From Peltaster fructicola (Eukaryota > Ascomycota > Dothideomycetes), in assembly GCA_001592805.2 (NCBI GenBank), contig CP051141.1, forward strand, positions 2,728,001-2,792,000: DNA of 64,000 bases, given 5' to 3'. Position 1 is the stretch's first letter. Each line of letters opens with the position of its first letter. Below the pieces are notes generated by a model. That model did not search any database. It saw only the letters and a list, made by a program, of their open reading frames with translations, and was not told the origin of the DNA. This document shows, in pieces, positions 22,416-33,336 of the stretch. Position numbers and translations under genes: made by a program.

Positions 22416-24065
22416 ATGTCTCAATCACCATCTCCCATACCGACGTTGTCGCCTGGCTTCCCGGAAGAGCTGGTCGGCAAGAAGATCCTGTTAGCGAGTG
22501 AATCGCTAGGACCCGTCAACGGTGTCAGTCGGACGACACAGAGCCTGCTCGACTATCTGCGCAAGAATGGTGTTAACGTCGCTACCTGTGCGCCGCTGTA
22601 TGTCGGCCAGCCCATCAACATCAACGAGACCAAGTCGGAGCGTCCACCTATCGTCAACAAAGACTGGGTCCGCGCTATAGAGGCCAAGTCAGCTTCTCTC
22701 GGGTCTCGAGCCCTGGGAGGTGCTTGGCAGTGGCATCATGAGCGTAGCGGACAGGACGACAAAGCACAGCAGACCTTACAAGCACCAGCTCAGCCAAAGA
22801 ACCCGCCTATGATCAACAGATCGCGAAGTGAAGACTTCAAGAGGAAGCTCGAAGCCAGCAAGCTGAGTCGCATGAACCCAGAGTTCAGACTCCAAGGCTA
22901 TGCACTACCCTACAATCCAGACCTGGCTGTCGCGTATCCCTTTCGCCTCGGTGTCGTCTACCAGAAGACCTTCAAGCCAGATCTCATCTATCTCGCCAGT
23001 CCTGCGAGTGTCGGTTTCCAGTTCCTCGTACAATTGATGCAGCTCGACCATCCTGTTCCGACGTTACTCAACTTCCAGACTGATCTCTCTCACTACGCCA
23101 CGATTCTGTTTCCGGCGCCACTCGACAGATACGCGGTCTTCTTGCTCGGTATGGTACAAGGTTTCCTGTTCAATGCAGCAGCGGTACACACTATCTTCTA
23201 TCCTTCAGCCTACGTGCGGAAGTACATGGTAGGCACAGGTGCTCCCGCCGAGAAGATGCTGCAGCTTGGCCGTGGTGTCGATACAGAGCTCTTCAATCCT
23301 GGACGGAGAGAGGAAGACTGGCGCAAGGAGATTGCACCGAATGGTGAGGTCATTTTCTGCTGCATCTCACGCATAGCGCCAGAAAAGGGCTTCGAATTCT
23401 TGGCACAAGCAGCACTGAAACTGAAGGAGACTGGTCTCGCCTTCAAGCTTCTCATCGTTGGCGGCAACAAGAACCCTGTCGTCGAGAACGAGGTGAAGAA
23501 CTACTTTAAGGACTTGCCAGACGAGGTCATCTTCACAGGCATGCTCCGAGGTGTTGCACTTGCGCGTGCATATGCAGCAGCTGACGTCTTTCTGCATTGC
23601 AGCATCACAGAGACATTCGGCTTGGTTGTGCTCGAGAGCATGGCATCGGGCGTACCAGTTATTGCTCGAGATGAGGGAGGTCCATCAGAGACTGTGCAGC
23701 ACGGAAAGTCAGGCTACCTTGTTGATCCTCACGATCTCGACAAGTTCGTCTTCTACGCAAGAATGCTTGCCGGCCACTCTACTCTACGTGGAGAGATGGC
23801 TGAGCGAGCAAGACAGCAGGCTCTTGACACGACGTGGGATAAGATCAACAACAAGGTCGCTCTTCGACTTGCGGCCGCACTGCACGCTGGAGGAGTGAAG
23901 AGCGATGCTATCAAGGCACGCGAGGGCTACTACGGCACTTGGAATAATATGGTTCGTGTATATGGCGCCGTGGGCATCATCTGGATCTTCTGGGTCATTG
24001 CTGTGATACCTATGCTGGCTTGCGGGCTTGTGCATGGTATGTATCAGCGCAGGAAGCTGAACTAA
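22416..24065 (+). CDS. Family-4 glycosyltransferase with C-terminal membrane segment
   Basis: GT-B fold, retaining GT4 transferase. Seen: N-terminal glycine-rich donor/acceptor loop (LASESLGPVNGVSRTTQSLL, about residues 25-44), a second domain beginning near CISRIAPEKGFEFL, the GT4 E-x7-E signature in ETFGLVVLESMASG, then RDEGGPSETV. A hydrophobic stretch at about 208-235 and a C-terminal membrane segment (VGIIWIFWVIAVIPMLACGL) followed by RRKLN suggest membrane attachment with a basic cytosolic tail. The start chosen at 22416 gives 549 aa; the in-frame ATG at 22341 adds 25 residues unlike the family. There is a charged, low-complexity insert at about 90-150. Context: it is divergent from UDP-glucose dehydrogenase, so UDP-glucuronate is a plausible donor (inference). 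Plant SQD2, also GT4, transfers sulfoquinovose or glucuronate to diacylglycerol, giving one possible precedent. Confidence 0.85.
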   Translation: MSQSPSPIPTLSPGFPEELVGKKILLASESLGPVNGVSRTTQSLLDYLRKNGVNVATCAPLYVGQPININETKSERPPIVNKDWVRAIEAKSASLGSRALGGAWQWHHERSGQDDKAQQTLQAPAQPKNPPMINRSRSEDFKRKLEASKLSRMNPEFRLQGYALPYNPDLAVAYPFRLGVVYQKTFKPDLIYLASPASVGFQFLVQLMQLDHPVPTLLNFQTDLSHYATILFPAPLDRYAVFLLGMVQGFLFNAAAVHTIFYPSAYVRKYMVGTGAPAEKMLQLGRGVDTELFNPGRREEDWRKEIAPNGEVIFCCISRIAPEKGFEFLAQAALKLKETGLAFKLLIVGGNKNPVVENEVKNYFKDLPDEVIFTGMLRGVALARAYAAADVFLHCSITETFGLVVLESMASGVPVIARDEGGPSETVQHGKSGYLVDPHDLDKFVFYARMLAGHSTLRGEMAERARQQALDTTWDKINNKVALRLAAALHAGGVKSDAIKAREGYYGTWNNMVRVYGAVGIIWIFWVIAVIPMLACGLVHGMYQRRKLN

Positions 24066-24399
24066 AAAGGCTGCGAAGTTGGGCCAGTACCTCCAGGCGC
24101 TCAGGATGCAGACTGGACAAGCAGCATCGAGGGAGTGACGGAACCTGTTTAATTTCTATGCATCAACCATCTGTGATCGAGACTATACTCCGCAGCTCTA
24201 GATAATGACTACATGCTGATTTCATGCAACGCTGCTATAGTACAGTTTATGTCAGATCAACAGGACCCACTTGTCTGAGTGTCAACATTCACCCAAGGTG
24301 ATGCTGTATGCTTCGGCTGGGTCTGAACACTGCACTCAGAGCCTCTGCCCGTCGAGCTGAGCACATCAGGTAGCCTCTCGCGCCCGCGAAGACCATGTC
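24066..24399. other. Convergent 3' spacer
   Basis: About 330 bp between the stops of the GT4 and carrier genes. Nothing beyond presumed 3' UTRs is seen. Confidence 0.5.
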
Positions 24400-25389
24400 T
24401 CAACGATCCCCAGCGACCGCTGGTGCCAAGACTGGATTGAGCAGTGCCACGGCCCACTCGTAAGAGGTGAAAAGAATGCCGCCACTGAAGACCGTTCTAC
24501 CAAGCCGCATCGTGGTACCTCGCCAGAAGCCTCGGATACCATAGTCACCTGTTATGCTGCGTACTGCCTCAAGTGTGCTTGCACCAGCGCTGCTCTGGCA
24601 TCTAGTCTTGATGGTGTCGAATGGTTGAGTGGTCAAGGTTGTCACGATGCCCGCCACTGAGCCATTTGCGAAATTGGTCAGTGTCGTCTGTGGGATGTCG
24701 TGCTTCTTCTCATAGTCCTTCAAGATGTTGTATGTGCCCATACGGAATGCCGTAGCACCAGCCTGCTTGAGTGTCGTGCCTGCGAACCCACGGTAGAGTC
24801 CCAGTATACCGTGCTCACGCCAGATCGTAGCAACTGCGTGAGGTGCGTTACGGAAGCGTCTGTCGTTCCTCGCATCATCAATGAGAGCAGTCTTGATCCG
24901 CTCGGTAGGAGTTACGGCGAGTATACTGGCCGCAACACCACTCATCATGCCGGCGGCAAGACTTCTCAGTGGTGTCATCGTCCCAGTCTCGGCATCCTTG
25001 AAGGACTCCTTGATGGTGTCGAAAGACAGGAAGCGCACACCATCCTTAGCGATAGAGCCGACAACGAGAGCGCCGCAGCCCTTGTACAATGCCTTCAGTC
25101 CTTCGTTTCGATAGACCTGAGCAACAACCCGGAACGGATTCTTTGGTGTTGGCACACCTTTCTGCTCACGCAGTTGGACGCGAGTCTTCGCGAATTCGAA
25201 AGGATACTTATTAGCATATCAGCATCGGCATTAGGTCGGTTCCATTACACGACATACAGTAGTTGCGCCTTCGATAGCGCCTGCAATGCCTCCTGCCAGC
25301 AGTGAGACTAAAGGCGGCGTACTAGGATCCTGGAGTGCTGCTGTCAATAGAGGTATCGAGTTGAAGGCAGGACTGCTTACATGGCTCAT
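24400..25389 (-). CDS. ctp1: Mitochondrial tricarboxylate (citrate) carrier
   Basis: Inner-mitochondrial-membrane antiporter of the SLC25 family, citrate/tricarboxylate branch. Two exons, 25258-25389 and 24400-25206, are separated by a 51-bp intron (25207-25257) that starts GTATGT and ends GCTAATAAG, an AAG acceptor. Splicing yields 312 aa with the three repeat signatures in order: YPFEFAKTRVQ, TPTERIKTALI and QPFDTIKTRCQ (Px[DE]xx[KR]). The length and the second-repeat TPTERIKT motif match the tricarboxylate carrier group. The start is at MSHVSSPAFN; a longer in-frame extension to 25500 is unlike carriers. Role: citrate export for cytosolic acetyl-CoA or exchange with malate. There is no partner gene nearby. 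Confidence 0.9.
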
Positions 25390-25994
25390 GATCGACGGCG
25401 TACAACCACTCTGGAAGTACTTCCGATTCTCCTCGTGGATCTCGAAAATGTGACAAGCATCACGACAGAAGAGGTAGCTCCGGAAGGAATCTGAAGCCAA
25501 CCGAAGCTTCTCGGTCCAAGCCGATGAAGCAGTTTATAGACAATCCTGATCACTCATCCTCCAAAAACTGTTTTACAGCTACTTATGCAGCTCATGCCGA
25601 TACTCGTAATGAAACATGGTACAAGGTGATCGTACCACGACATACTGATCTTATCATTGATGTGCTGTCATGCCAATGCTGACCACAGATCACATCTCAG
25701 CCGCCAAATGCAGTGCGACCAGGGTAGCGATGATGCTCATTACGATGTCAGGCTCCGTCAGTCTGTTGAGAGGACCTCATGGCTAGATCAGACGACCATG
25801 AGCTCATGCAGCACCGTTCCACGAAGTTACCTCCAGTGTTCGTGATATGCAGCCTCCATGGCAGGACTTGGTTGGAATCTTATTGGTTGGATGTTGTATG
25901 CCCATACGACGTCGCAGTGGACAAGGATCGTGATTTCAGCTTCAGCTCAATCATACATCAATCATCAATTATGCACCTGCTATGCTATGCTAGA
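25390..25994. other. Intergenic spacer
   Basis: About 600 bp between the carrier promoter side and the 3' end of the laccase gene. It has short open frames only, and no feature is recognised. Confidence 0.5.
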
Positions 25995-27802
25995 TCACAG
26001 TCCCGAGTCGTCTTTCTGGTAGTATGCTCCCGGCACGTATTTGTCCCAGTTGTCACAAGTCGTCCGATACGCCGTTGGATCTGGAAATGTGATCTGCTCG
26101 GGCGATTCCAAGAATTGCACTGCCAGTCCTTCGCTGACATGCCATGCGATGTGGCAGTGCATCAACCATGATCCTGTCAAAGTCAGCAATGATCTGTTGA
26201 TAGATGAAGCACAAGCTTACCAGGATTGTTCGAGTTAAAGGCAAGAGCGAGCCAGCCACCGCCGGGCAGAGTCTCTGTGTCTCGTCGCGCGGCTGTAGAC
26301 CAGTCAAGGACAGCACTCGAAGCATTATAGACACCCGGACCCTTGCCGATGACAAAAAAGTCATGGCCATGAAGATGAATAGGATGTGGGATGGGTGGCA
26401 GTCCCTGAACCGTTTGGATGAGCCAGTAATTCCAAGCACCAGCACTGGTGGCAGGAATAATAGAAAGAGGAGCTGGGTAACTGGTGTTCTTCTCCTGGAG
26501 ATAGGTGAGGGTAGGCTTCTCCCACTGTATGCTCATAGACGATGTATTCAACGCCCAGACGAAGATTGCATCGCCGTTCGGTACGATGACCTGCTTGGTG
26601 ATGCTGACATCGAGTTCACGGTTTGCGAATGTCGAGCTCGGAACAGGCTGGTTCCAATATGGAGCCAGTGGAGCTGGCTGAACACATTGACCTGCTGGAG
26701 CTGCGTAGGCTGTGGTCGTTGGAGCCGTACTTGTACCGTCATAAGACCAGATCGCAAGTCCGGAGCCCAGATTACCACTGAGGCAGTCGGCAGCAGTCGT
26801 TGCACGGAACCAGTGATTGCCTGAAGTCTGGTTGGCAGTAATGACAACGTCGTATCGCTGACCAACGCCGAGTAGCACCCAGTTGGCCCAGATTGGCTTG
26901 ATTGGCACAAAGTCTGAAGTAATGATCTGCATAGGATGGTTGTCGAGAGAGACTCGAATGTAGTTGTCAGATGCGATGTTGACCAGTCGTAATCTATACT
27001 TCTTTCCATTGGTAAGTTTGACCTGGCTGTACTGTCCATTGCCGTTCGCGGCTTTGTTGGTGCCGTTGATCAGGACATTGTCGCCGGGTGGTGGTGGAGT
27101 TTGAGTTTGCAGGTTCTGGCTAGTGATGGCGTTGATCTGAAATGAAGTCTTATAATACCACTCGGTCACGGAATATACTCCAAGGTCTTCGTCGTAGTTG
27201 GCTGAAGCAGGACCATCAAAGATCATCGTGCCCACGACTCCATCACCGTATTGCGAGGAGAAATGAGCATGATACCATGATGTACCAAACTGTGTGACCT
27301 GGAAGGTATATGTCTTTGTGTCGCCAGGCGCGAGGGGACACTCAGTGATACCGTTGACTCCGTCAGAACCCGGGCTATGGTACTGTCGAACACCGTGCCA
27401 ATGTATCGATGTGCCGTTGTCTTGCATCTTGTTGGTGACCTTGATACTTAGTGTGTCACCCCAGGCTGCTCTGATCGTTGGACCTGGGTACACGCCATTG
27501 ATCAGTAGGCAGATACGAGACCCGTAGCCGTCGGGGTTGCAGGTAGAGTTGGTGATGGTCAAATCGTAGTTGACAGTCTTTCCAGTGGTCGGAAACTTCT
27601 GATCGAAATCCGTAGCAATGCTGTAGCCGTTTTGCCAGCAAGTACGAGTCAAGGGACCATTTGTGCATTGCGCGTCTGCGACCTTGCTTGTGGTTGTGGC
27701 AGCACGCTTCTCTAACGCATATGCTTCCTCAGGAAGAGCAGCGCCATGAGCAAGGCTAGCGAGAGTTGCAAAGCAAAGCGTGGTCAAACGAGCGACCTTC
27801 AT
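25995..27802 (-). CDS. Secreted ascomycete laccase (multicopper oxidase)
   Basis: Oxidises phenols with reduction of O2 to water, extracellularly. Exons 26221-27802 and 25995-26173, with a 47-bp intron (26174-26220), give 586 aa. Signal peptide at about 1-20 (MKVARLTTLCFATLASLAHG) and a Kex2-type LEKR site at 30-33. All four copper motifs are visible: HWHG (134-137), YHAHFSSQYGDG (about 177), HPIHLHGHDFF (about 475) and HCHIAWHVSEGL (about 533). Leu is at the type-1 axial position. Many N-glycosylation sequons are present. The protein ends exactly at DSGL, the conserved ascomycete laccase C-terminus, with no plug peptide after it. It is divergent from the Thr-rich secreted protein gene about 1.9 kb away. 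Substrate (melanin precursor, lignin phenol or other) cannot be read. Confidence 0.93.
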
Positions 27803-29678
27803 GGCGATGATAAAAGGACAAGATGAGAAAGATTGAGCAAGAATGAGAGCAGGACAGACTCAATGCATGAGATGTACTCAGAGATGTCTTGACGTCGATC
27901 TCGTCTCGTCGACGGCACTATTGAGCGCGACATTCTGGAGCCCTTATGGTCGTATTATTGACAAACTGTGCATGATGCCGACCAGGGTGACCCAGGTCGA
28001 GCAGCAGGAGGCGTAGGAGCCTTTGTCACTTCCACTCTATATGCTGCTGACCGCTCAGCTCTTGATTCGTCGATAGGAGCCGGACTCTTCGGAGCTTCGC
28101 CACACTATCGAAGTCATCTTTAGTTGCAGTAGAACCTGTAGGCATGACAACATCCAACCTCGTAGGGCAGTGATCTGAACATCAATATCGGGCACCCTGA
28201 GCGCCGCACACCCAAGTAAGTTAGCAGGCGTTGTCGGCATTAAGGCATCCTAGCTTTCCGCCACTGTCTGTAGCTCACTGCACATAGCAACCCGAGGTGT
28301 GGCCCAAGAAAATCGTCCTCGGTTATGGCGAATCTTGTTCTGCGATTTGCTTGCTTATCATGCAGGTAGGAGGAAATGGATCTTGAGGCCGAGAGAAAGC
28401 TCTGTGCACGAGACGATGCCTAATTGATGTTAGCTCCGCCCCACATTTGCCTTATTCCAACGACAAGGGATTGTCTCTCTTTGTTGAGAACCACCAGTCA
28501 TTCAGCATGCAGCAGGAGATGTGACCCACCAGCCTCGATACACGCTCGAGGCTCTCCTTTAACCACCTCAGATGGAGCAGATCTCGCTCATGGTACAACC
28601 TTGTTCGCTGTCTTCTTCCCTGTGACACAGCATGTGTCATTCCTACCACACCGCTGGTTCTGGACGATCAACCTATTAATCCGGACTGCTGACTTCGACA
28701 TGCATTTGGGCTGCAGTCACAGGGATGGCGACGTTTTGATGTACGTTCGTACACCGAGTTCGACGCCACGAGCACACTACGGACTGCTGGATAGAGTTCG
28801 ATCCCGAAGACGTTGAACCCTCGACTCCATCGGGCACCGAACTCTACACAAAGATGATACAACACGCGACGGTAAGTCGTCGGCTTGTCCCAAGACTTGT
28901 CGGCAAGTCATCTGTATCGAGTGTTCTGGATTCTTTGACGTGGCTTCAAGAGTTGTCAAGAGCTGTTCGCGCTCCTGGAACAATCGAAGTGAGTATTGTC
29001 CTCAGAGGACTTCCGAAGCCGATAATGCATAGCGATCAGCACAACGCACAGATCAGACTGAGGTGGCAAGTGTGCCGATCCTTTGACACCTCAGCTGAAG
29101 CCAATGAATCGCCTGTGTCCCCTGACACATGGACTTCCAGAACGAGTAGATTCATAGACCAGGGTCACCAGATCCCTGACCAGATGTCTGCGCCTTGCGG
29201 TAGACCTTTCTCCAATTCTATACACCATCGCGTAGCCACGAGAATGGAGGGCCCGCTTCAGCATGGCGCCGATGGAGGTCTGTGGCAATGCAACGTCCAC
29301 ATGCCTGCTGCATCTATATTCCCTACATGCTGTGGGTGTCTGGGCCTCCTTACTGACCAGATCTTTAATCCTTGCATGATCAAAGTAATGCCAAACTCAG
29401 ACGACACATCAAGACTGCTCTGCGCGCTGCAGCCGAGTGATCAGGCAATGCAATGAGCTCGATCATCCTTCGATACCCTTACTAGGGTACCCGGTGATTC
29501 ATGGCATTCATTCCCATTGCGAGCAACATTCATCTTCGTCAGGCTATTCATGGAATGCGGCAGATGGAGGTGCAGACCTAGCTGTCCTTCACATGCACAT
29601 AACAAGAGACCACTGGCTTAAAGGTAGGCGCTTGAGTGTACGTTCCTCACATCTCTTCTTCGACTCGCCTGTCATAGA
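27803..29678. other. Long divergent intergenic region
   Basis: About 1.9 kb between the laccase and the Thr-rich secreted-protein starts. The longest frame (28854-29456, 200 aa) shows no signal peptide, domain or biased composition and is treated as chance. No repeat was recognised. It presumably holds two inducible promoters. Confidence 0.45.
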
Positions 29679-31009
29679 ATGCCGCTCTCAGCTCTTCTCG
29701 CATTGGCCACTGCTGCTCTGCTTACAACCAGAGTCCGAGCAGCGTGTCAGTCTTATGGCGTTGACTTTCAGAACCTCGGCACATACTTTCAGAATGCATC
29801 TTCTCCTAATCCATTCACATTTGTTCAGTACTTCGAGGGCTGCCAGCAAGATGTTTCTGACAACATCTTTATCGACCCAACTGGCAATGAGTACCAGTGC
29901 TCGAAGACACCACTGACACCGGATGACACAAATCAATTGTCGACCTGTCCAATCGACAAGGACCAGCTCTATTCTGGTGCCTGGTCGATCATTGTGGCCT
30001 CCAACAATGGTAACGCTGCACCAATTGCTTTCGAGAGAGACTTCTCTCTCATTGTTGGGATACCTTCGACCATCACTGTATATCCGACTGTCACTATCAC
30101 ATCAACCGCAACCCCCACCATGACCAACAGTATCACCACCACTAGCACTGGGACCACGACTGCCACTAACACTGTGACGCTACCGTCAATCACAATCAGG
30201 CCAACTACAACTGTATGTCACTGGGCTCGGGAGTTTCAAGCATGAGTAACAGTCCTTAGGTGATACCAACAGAGATTACAACGACGTCTACCACAACCAC
30301 TAAAACTCACACATCAGTAAGTAGCTCAAGGACGTACGAGCATAGTAAGCTGACGGTCTAGACTGCGTTCACCGCTGAACCACTTGTCACCATCGTCACC
30401 TATACTAAGACCTGCTCTCTGGCTCCATCACAAAGCACTCCAGATCCAGCAGCTTCTGTGTCGCCCAGCTTACTCGCAAAGCGCGGGGCTATACCTACCG
30501 GTGGAGCAGAGTCCTTTGCTCGCAATGTCTATGATCCGATCCTCGACGATCTTCGCATGAACAAGACTGCATGGCTCGAGTCGCGAAGACAACGACTAGC
30601 TGCAGCGCATAGCCTGGAACGGCGAGGCCTCGATCGAGCCAGCGTAACGACAACCGAGACCAACCCTGCCAACTTCAAGACCAGCACTTTTGTGGTCCCA
30701 GCCAGCGTAACAAGTACGATTACTTCGATGATCGAAGTCACAAGCTTCATGACCACGTATACCACGATTACTGTGCTTGCTGGTGCCACGATCGAGAGTC
30801 AATCGACAGTCTTCGCGGTACGTCCACCCATCTCTTGGAGACGGTCTGCTAACTTACATCAGCCAACTCCTACTTCGACAAAGATTACAAGTACAGACGC
30901 AACTGTGACGTTCACAATTACACAAGCACCGCTCATCACCATCACTGTTACCACTGCCCCGGCTGCCAGTTCCTCAGCATGTAAATCATTGGGAGGTAAA
31001 TTAGTCTAG
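29679..31009 (+). CDS. Secreted Thr/Ser-rich cell-surface-type protein, unknown function
   Basis: Function not recognised. Four exons are read: 29679-30212, 30260-30316, 30362-30817 and 30863-31009, with introns of 47, 45 and 45 bp (397 aa). A signal peptide is at about 1-22 (MPLSALLALATAALLTTRVR|A). Residues about 22-125 form a compact Cys-containing domain (CQSYGVDFQNLGTYF ... YFEGCQQD ... GNEYQCSKTPL ... STCPIDKDQLY ... GAWSIIVAS). After it comes a Thr/Ser-rich stalk with TVTITSTATPT-like repeats, suited to O-mannosylation. Two dibasic sites (AKR|GA and LERR|GL) could be cut by Kex2. No C-terminal GPI-type hydrophobic tail is visible. The third intron is 45 bp, a multiple of three with no stop, so its retention would also be in frame. 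Likely secreted or wall-associated (inference). Confidence 0.75.
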
Positions 31010-31137
31010 TAACAGCAGTATAATCTGTTGCAACTGCGTTGGTGGCTGTCTCGAAGTGTATACAGTAGAATCGATCTGCCGAGCTTCTTACCATACGGTT
31101 GCTTCGCTCAGCACTGCCTACCATGATTTCGTATGCT

Positions 31138-32879
31138 TCAGTCGATACCCACTTTGTCCCAGCCTTGAACTCTGAGTCCTTTCCCTCTTGGCGCTTCGAT
31201 GACATTGCTGAACCTCCCAGTCCGCCCACTACCAGTGTATGGCACGAGTGTCCCATCCTTGTTTCGTACAGTCTTCGTATGTTTTCTAAGCTTCTTCCGT
31301 GCAACCATAACTGGCACAGAGGATTTGGTGACGAGGTAGTTGCTGAAGCTACCTAGAAGTACACCCTTGACAGCACTGCGACCTCGACTTCCGATCACGA
31401 CAAGAGTTGGTGACAGATAATCAATGAGCTCCGTGATCATATGCCTAGGTGACTTGCAGTGGAAAACTTCAACCACCACTCGGACTTGCAAAGTCGTCTT
31501 TCGCAGCAATCGAATGCATAGGTCTGTGATGGACTCCACTGCTCTGCGGCGCTCGGCCTCTGCGACACCATAGACGCCTTGACTGCGACTCCTAGTATCT
31601 GCGCCGACACGAGACAATGGTGACGGGCCTGGTGATGGAGGCACTGTGTTGGTTGCTAAACCGCTGACAATTGATGCTGTATCCTTGACTGAATCGGCGC
31701 CTTGTCCGATCTCAACACCACCCTCTCCAGAAGCGGCAGAATCTTCGCCTGCTGCGTATACGCCAAAGAGAGTGTCGCCATCACGCAGCACAGTGCCAAT
31801 TGTCCACTCCAGAGCATATTCAGACTCCGGTGAGAGGTCCGTCGAGACCAGATACATACGTTGTCGTTTGCCTCCAGCTTCTGCCTCCCGTTGGAAGTAG
31901 TCAAAGTCGCCACGAATGATCTGTCGTATCACGCGATGTGCCGAGGAGTGCTGTGCATCGGCGACATGGCGAGGCTGAGCTTCTGGGCGGCTCTAAGCTC
32001 AGAATGAGACTCATCGTCAGAGCCTATAGGCGTGACCGATGCTGATGGAGTGTAGTCGAACGCGGTCGAAGGGTGAACTCGCTTCTTCTCCGTTGGAGGT
32101 GTGAGCTTGAACGATATGGCGCTCTCGCCCTTGGTAGGATCAGGCTTGCTCTGGGCAAGAGTCACCTCAGAGTCGGCGCTATCGTCTCTCACGTTGACAG
32201 ACTTTCCTGCTGTAGTCTTACCCGGCTGCGGCCTAATCTTTTGTCTACCTCGCTTGCCTTCCTCTTCAGAATCGTTATCGTTGTCCGCATCAGCGTCCTC
32301 TGCATCACTGTCTTCTTCGCCCGGTCGTGGTGGATCCTCTGGTATACGGTCTGCTCCATCAGGTGACTCAAAGCTTTCGCTGCCATGTCGTCTATGACCG
32401 ATAGCCGGGCTCGTGTTCTGACTACGTGGCCTACGAGGATCTCGTGCTCCAAGATCTCCAGGTAACGCTGTTGGCACTGGCGATCGTGGTCGGCGAGGAT
32501 CATTTGGGCCTAGATCGCCAGGGAGCCGTATCTTTGAGGCACTGTTTCCAGATGACGTCGCACCTTGTCTAAACTTTTCTGGCATGAGGTTGCCAAACTT
32601 ATCGTACTTCGGCCTCGAGGCATAGTAGTCGCTCGCCACTCTTCGCTGCGATTCGAGTGGTGGTGATTGTGGTGGAGACTGTGGTGGTGATGAAGTCTGC
32701 GAGAAGCGATCTGATGTCGGTGACTGAATGTGCGCTTGTGGCATTGCTTGACTGTCGTCTGTTGCACCAGCTCCTGAGACTGCCTGGGTGTCTACAGCTG
32801 CATCTCGAACCGGTTTGACGTGGTCGCTCGACTCGTCATTCACCTTGAGGTCAGGCACACTGCTCTGCTCCGCGGCCAT
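31138..32879 (-). CDS. Universal stress protein (UspA domain), frame interrupted
   Basis: UspA-fold protein with a long disordered N-terminus (about residues 1-290, Ser/Pro/Asp-rich, repeated LPGDLG.(N/R)DPRRPRS units). The Usp domain follows (MYLVSTDLSPESEYALEWTI, then the nucleotide-binding-type VVIGSRGRSAVKGVLLGS near the end). The frame from 32879 stops at 31929-31931. The domain continues in another frame through SSAHRVIRQIIRGDF, and fungal homologues read through this point as one protein. One base appears missing at about 31943-31946 (CCTCGG where CCTTCGG would restore HSTPSAHR). No GT-AG intron fits. Most likely an assembly indel; a real mutation is possible. Reading through would give about 580 aa. 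Role: stress response, possibly ATP binding. Confidence 0.8.
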
Positions 32880-33336
32880 GGCTGTAGTTGTTGCGTTTCT
32901 AGCTCTTGAACGACAGTGAAGCTAACGATAATATGAAGGGAACGTCAACCGCAGTCAAGGAAACGACGGCTGGCAATGAGTAGACTGTGATGGTGCGACA
33001 TCTGTGCAGTCTAGCAAATGCGACTGACGAGAGCTTGTTAGAGAGAATGAGAGGGGTGCTTGTGGCTGTCGACATCGGCGTGTACAACGCCGAGCAAGGA
33101 TGAGATCATGGTTAATTAAACCCTTTCCTACGATATACATCTATAGGATAGGGCTGCCTATGCCAATATATACTACCGTAACCCATGATCCTTGTGCCCG
33201 AAAACCGACAACCCGTGCCTGCTAAATGCTAGTAACATGATATGCTGGATCAAAGATGCGGTTGACGCTACTTCGTTAAAGTCGTGAACCAAGATATGTC
33301 GAGGCAACTGTATGCGTCAATCGTGTGGCAAGGACA
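32880..33336. other. Intergenic spacer, usp to cdc4
   Basis: About 460 bp: promoter of the usp gene and 3' flank of cdc4, both on the minus strand. Short frames only. Confidence 0.5.

Noticed and set aside
28854-29456. 200-aa open frame between the laccase and Thr-rich gene
   Set aside because: No domain, signal peptide, conserved-looking block or codon-like bias; starts and ends in intergenic sequence.
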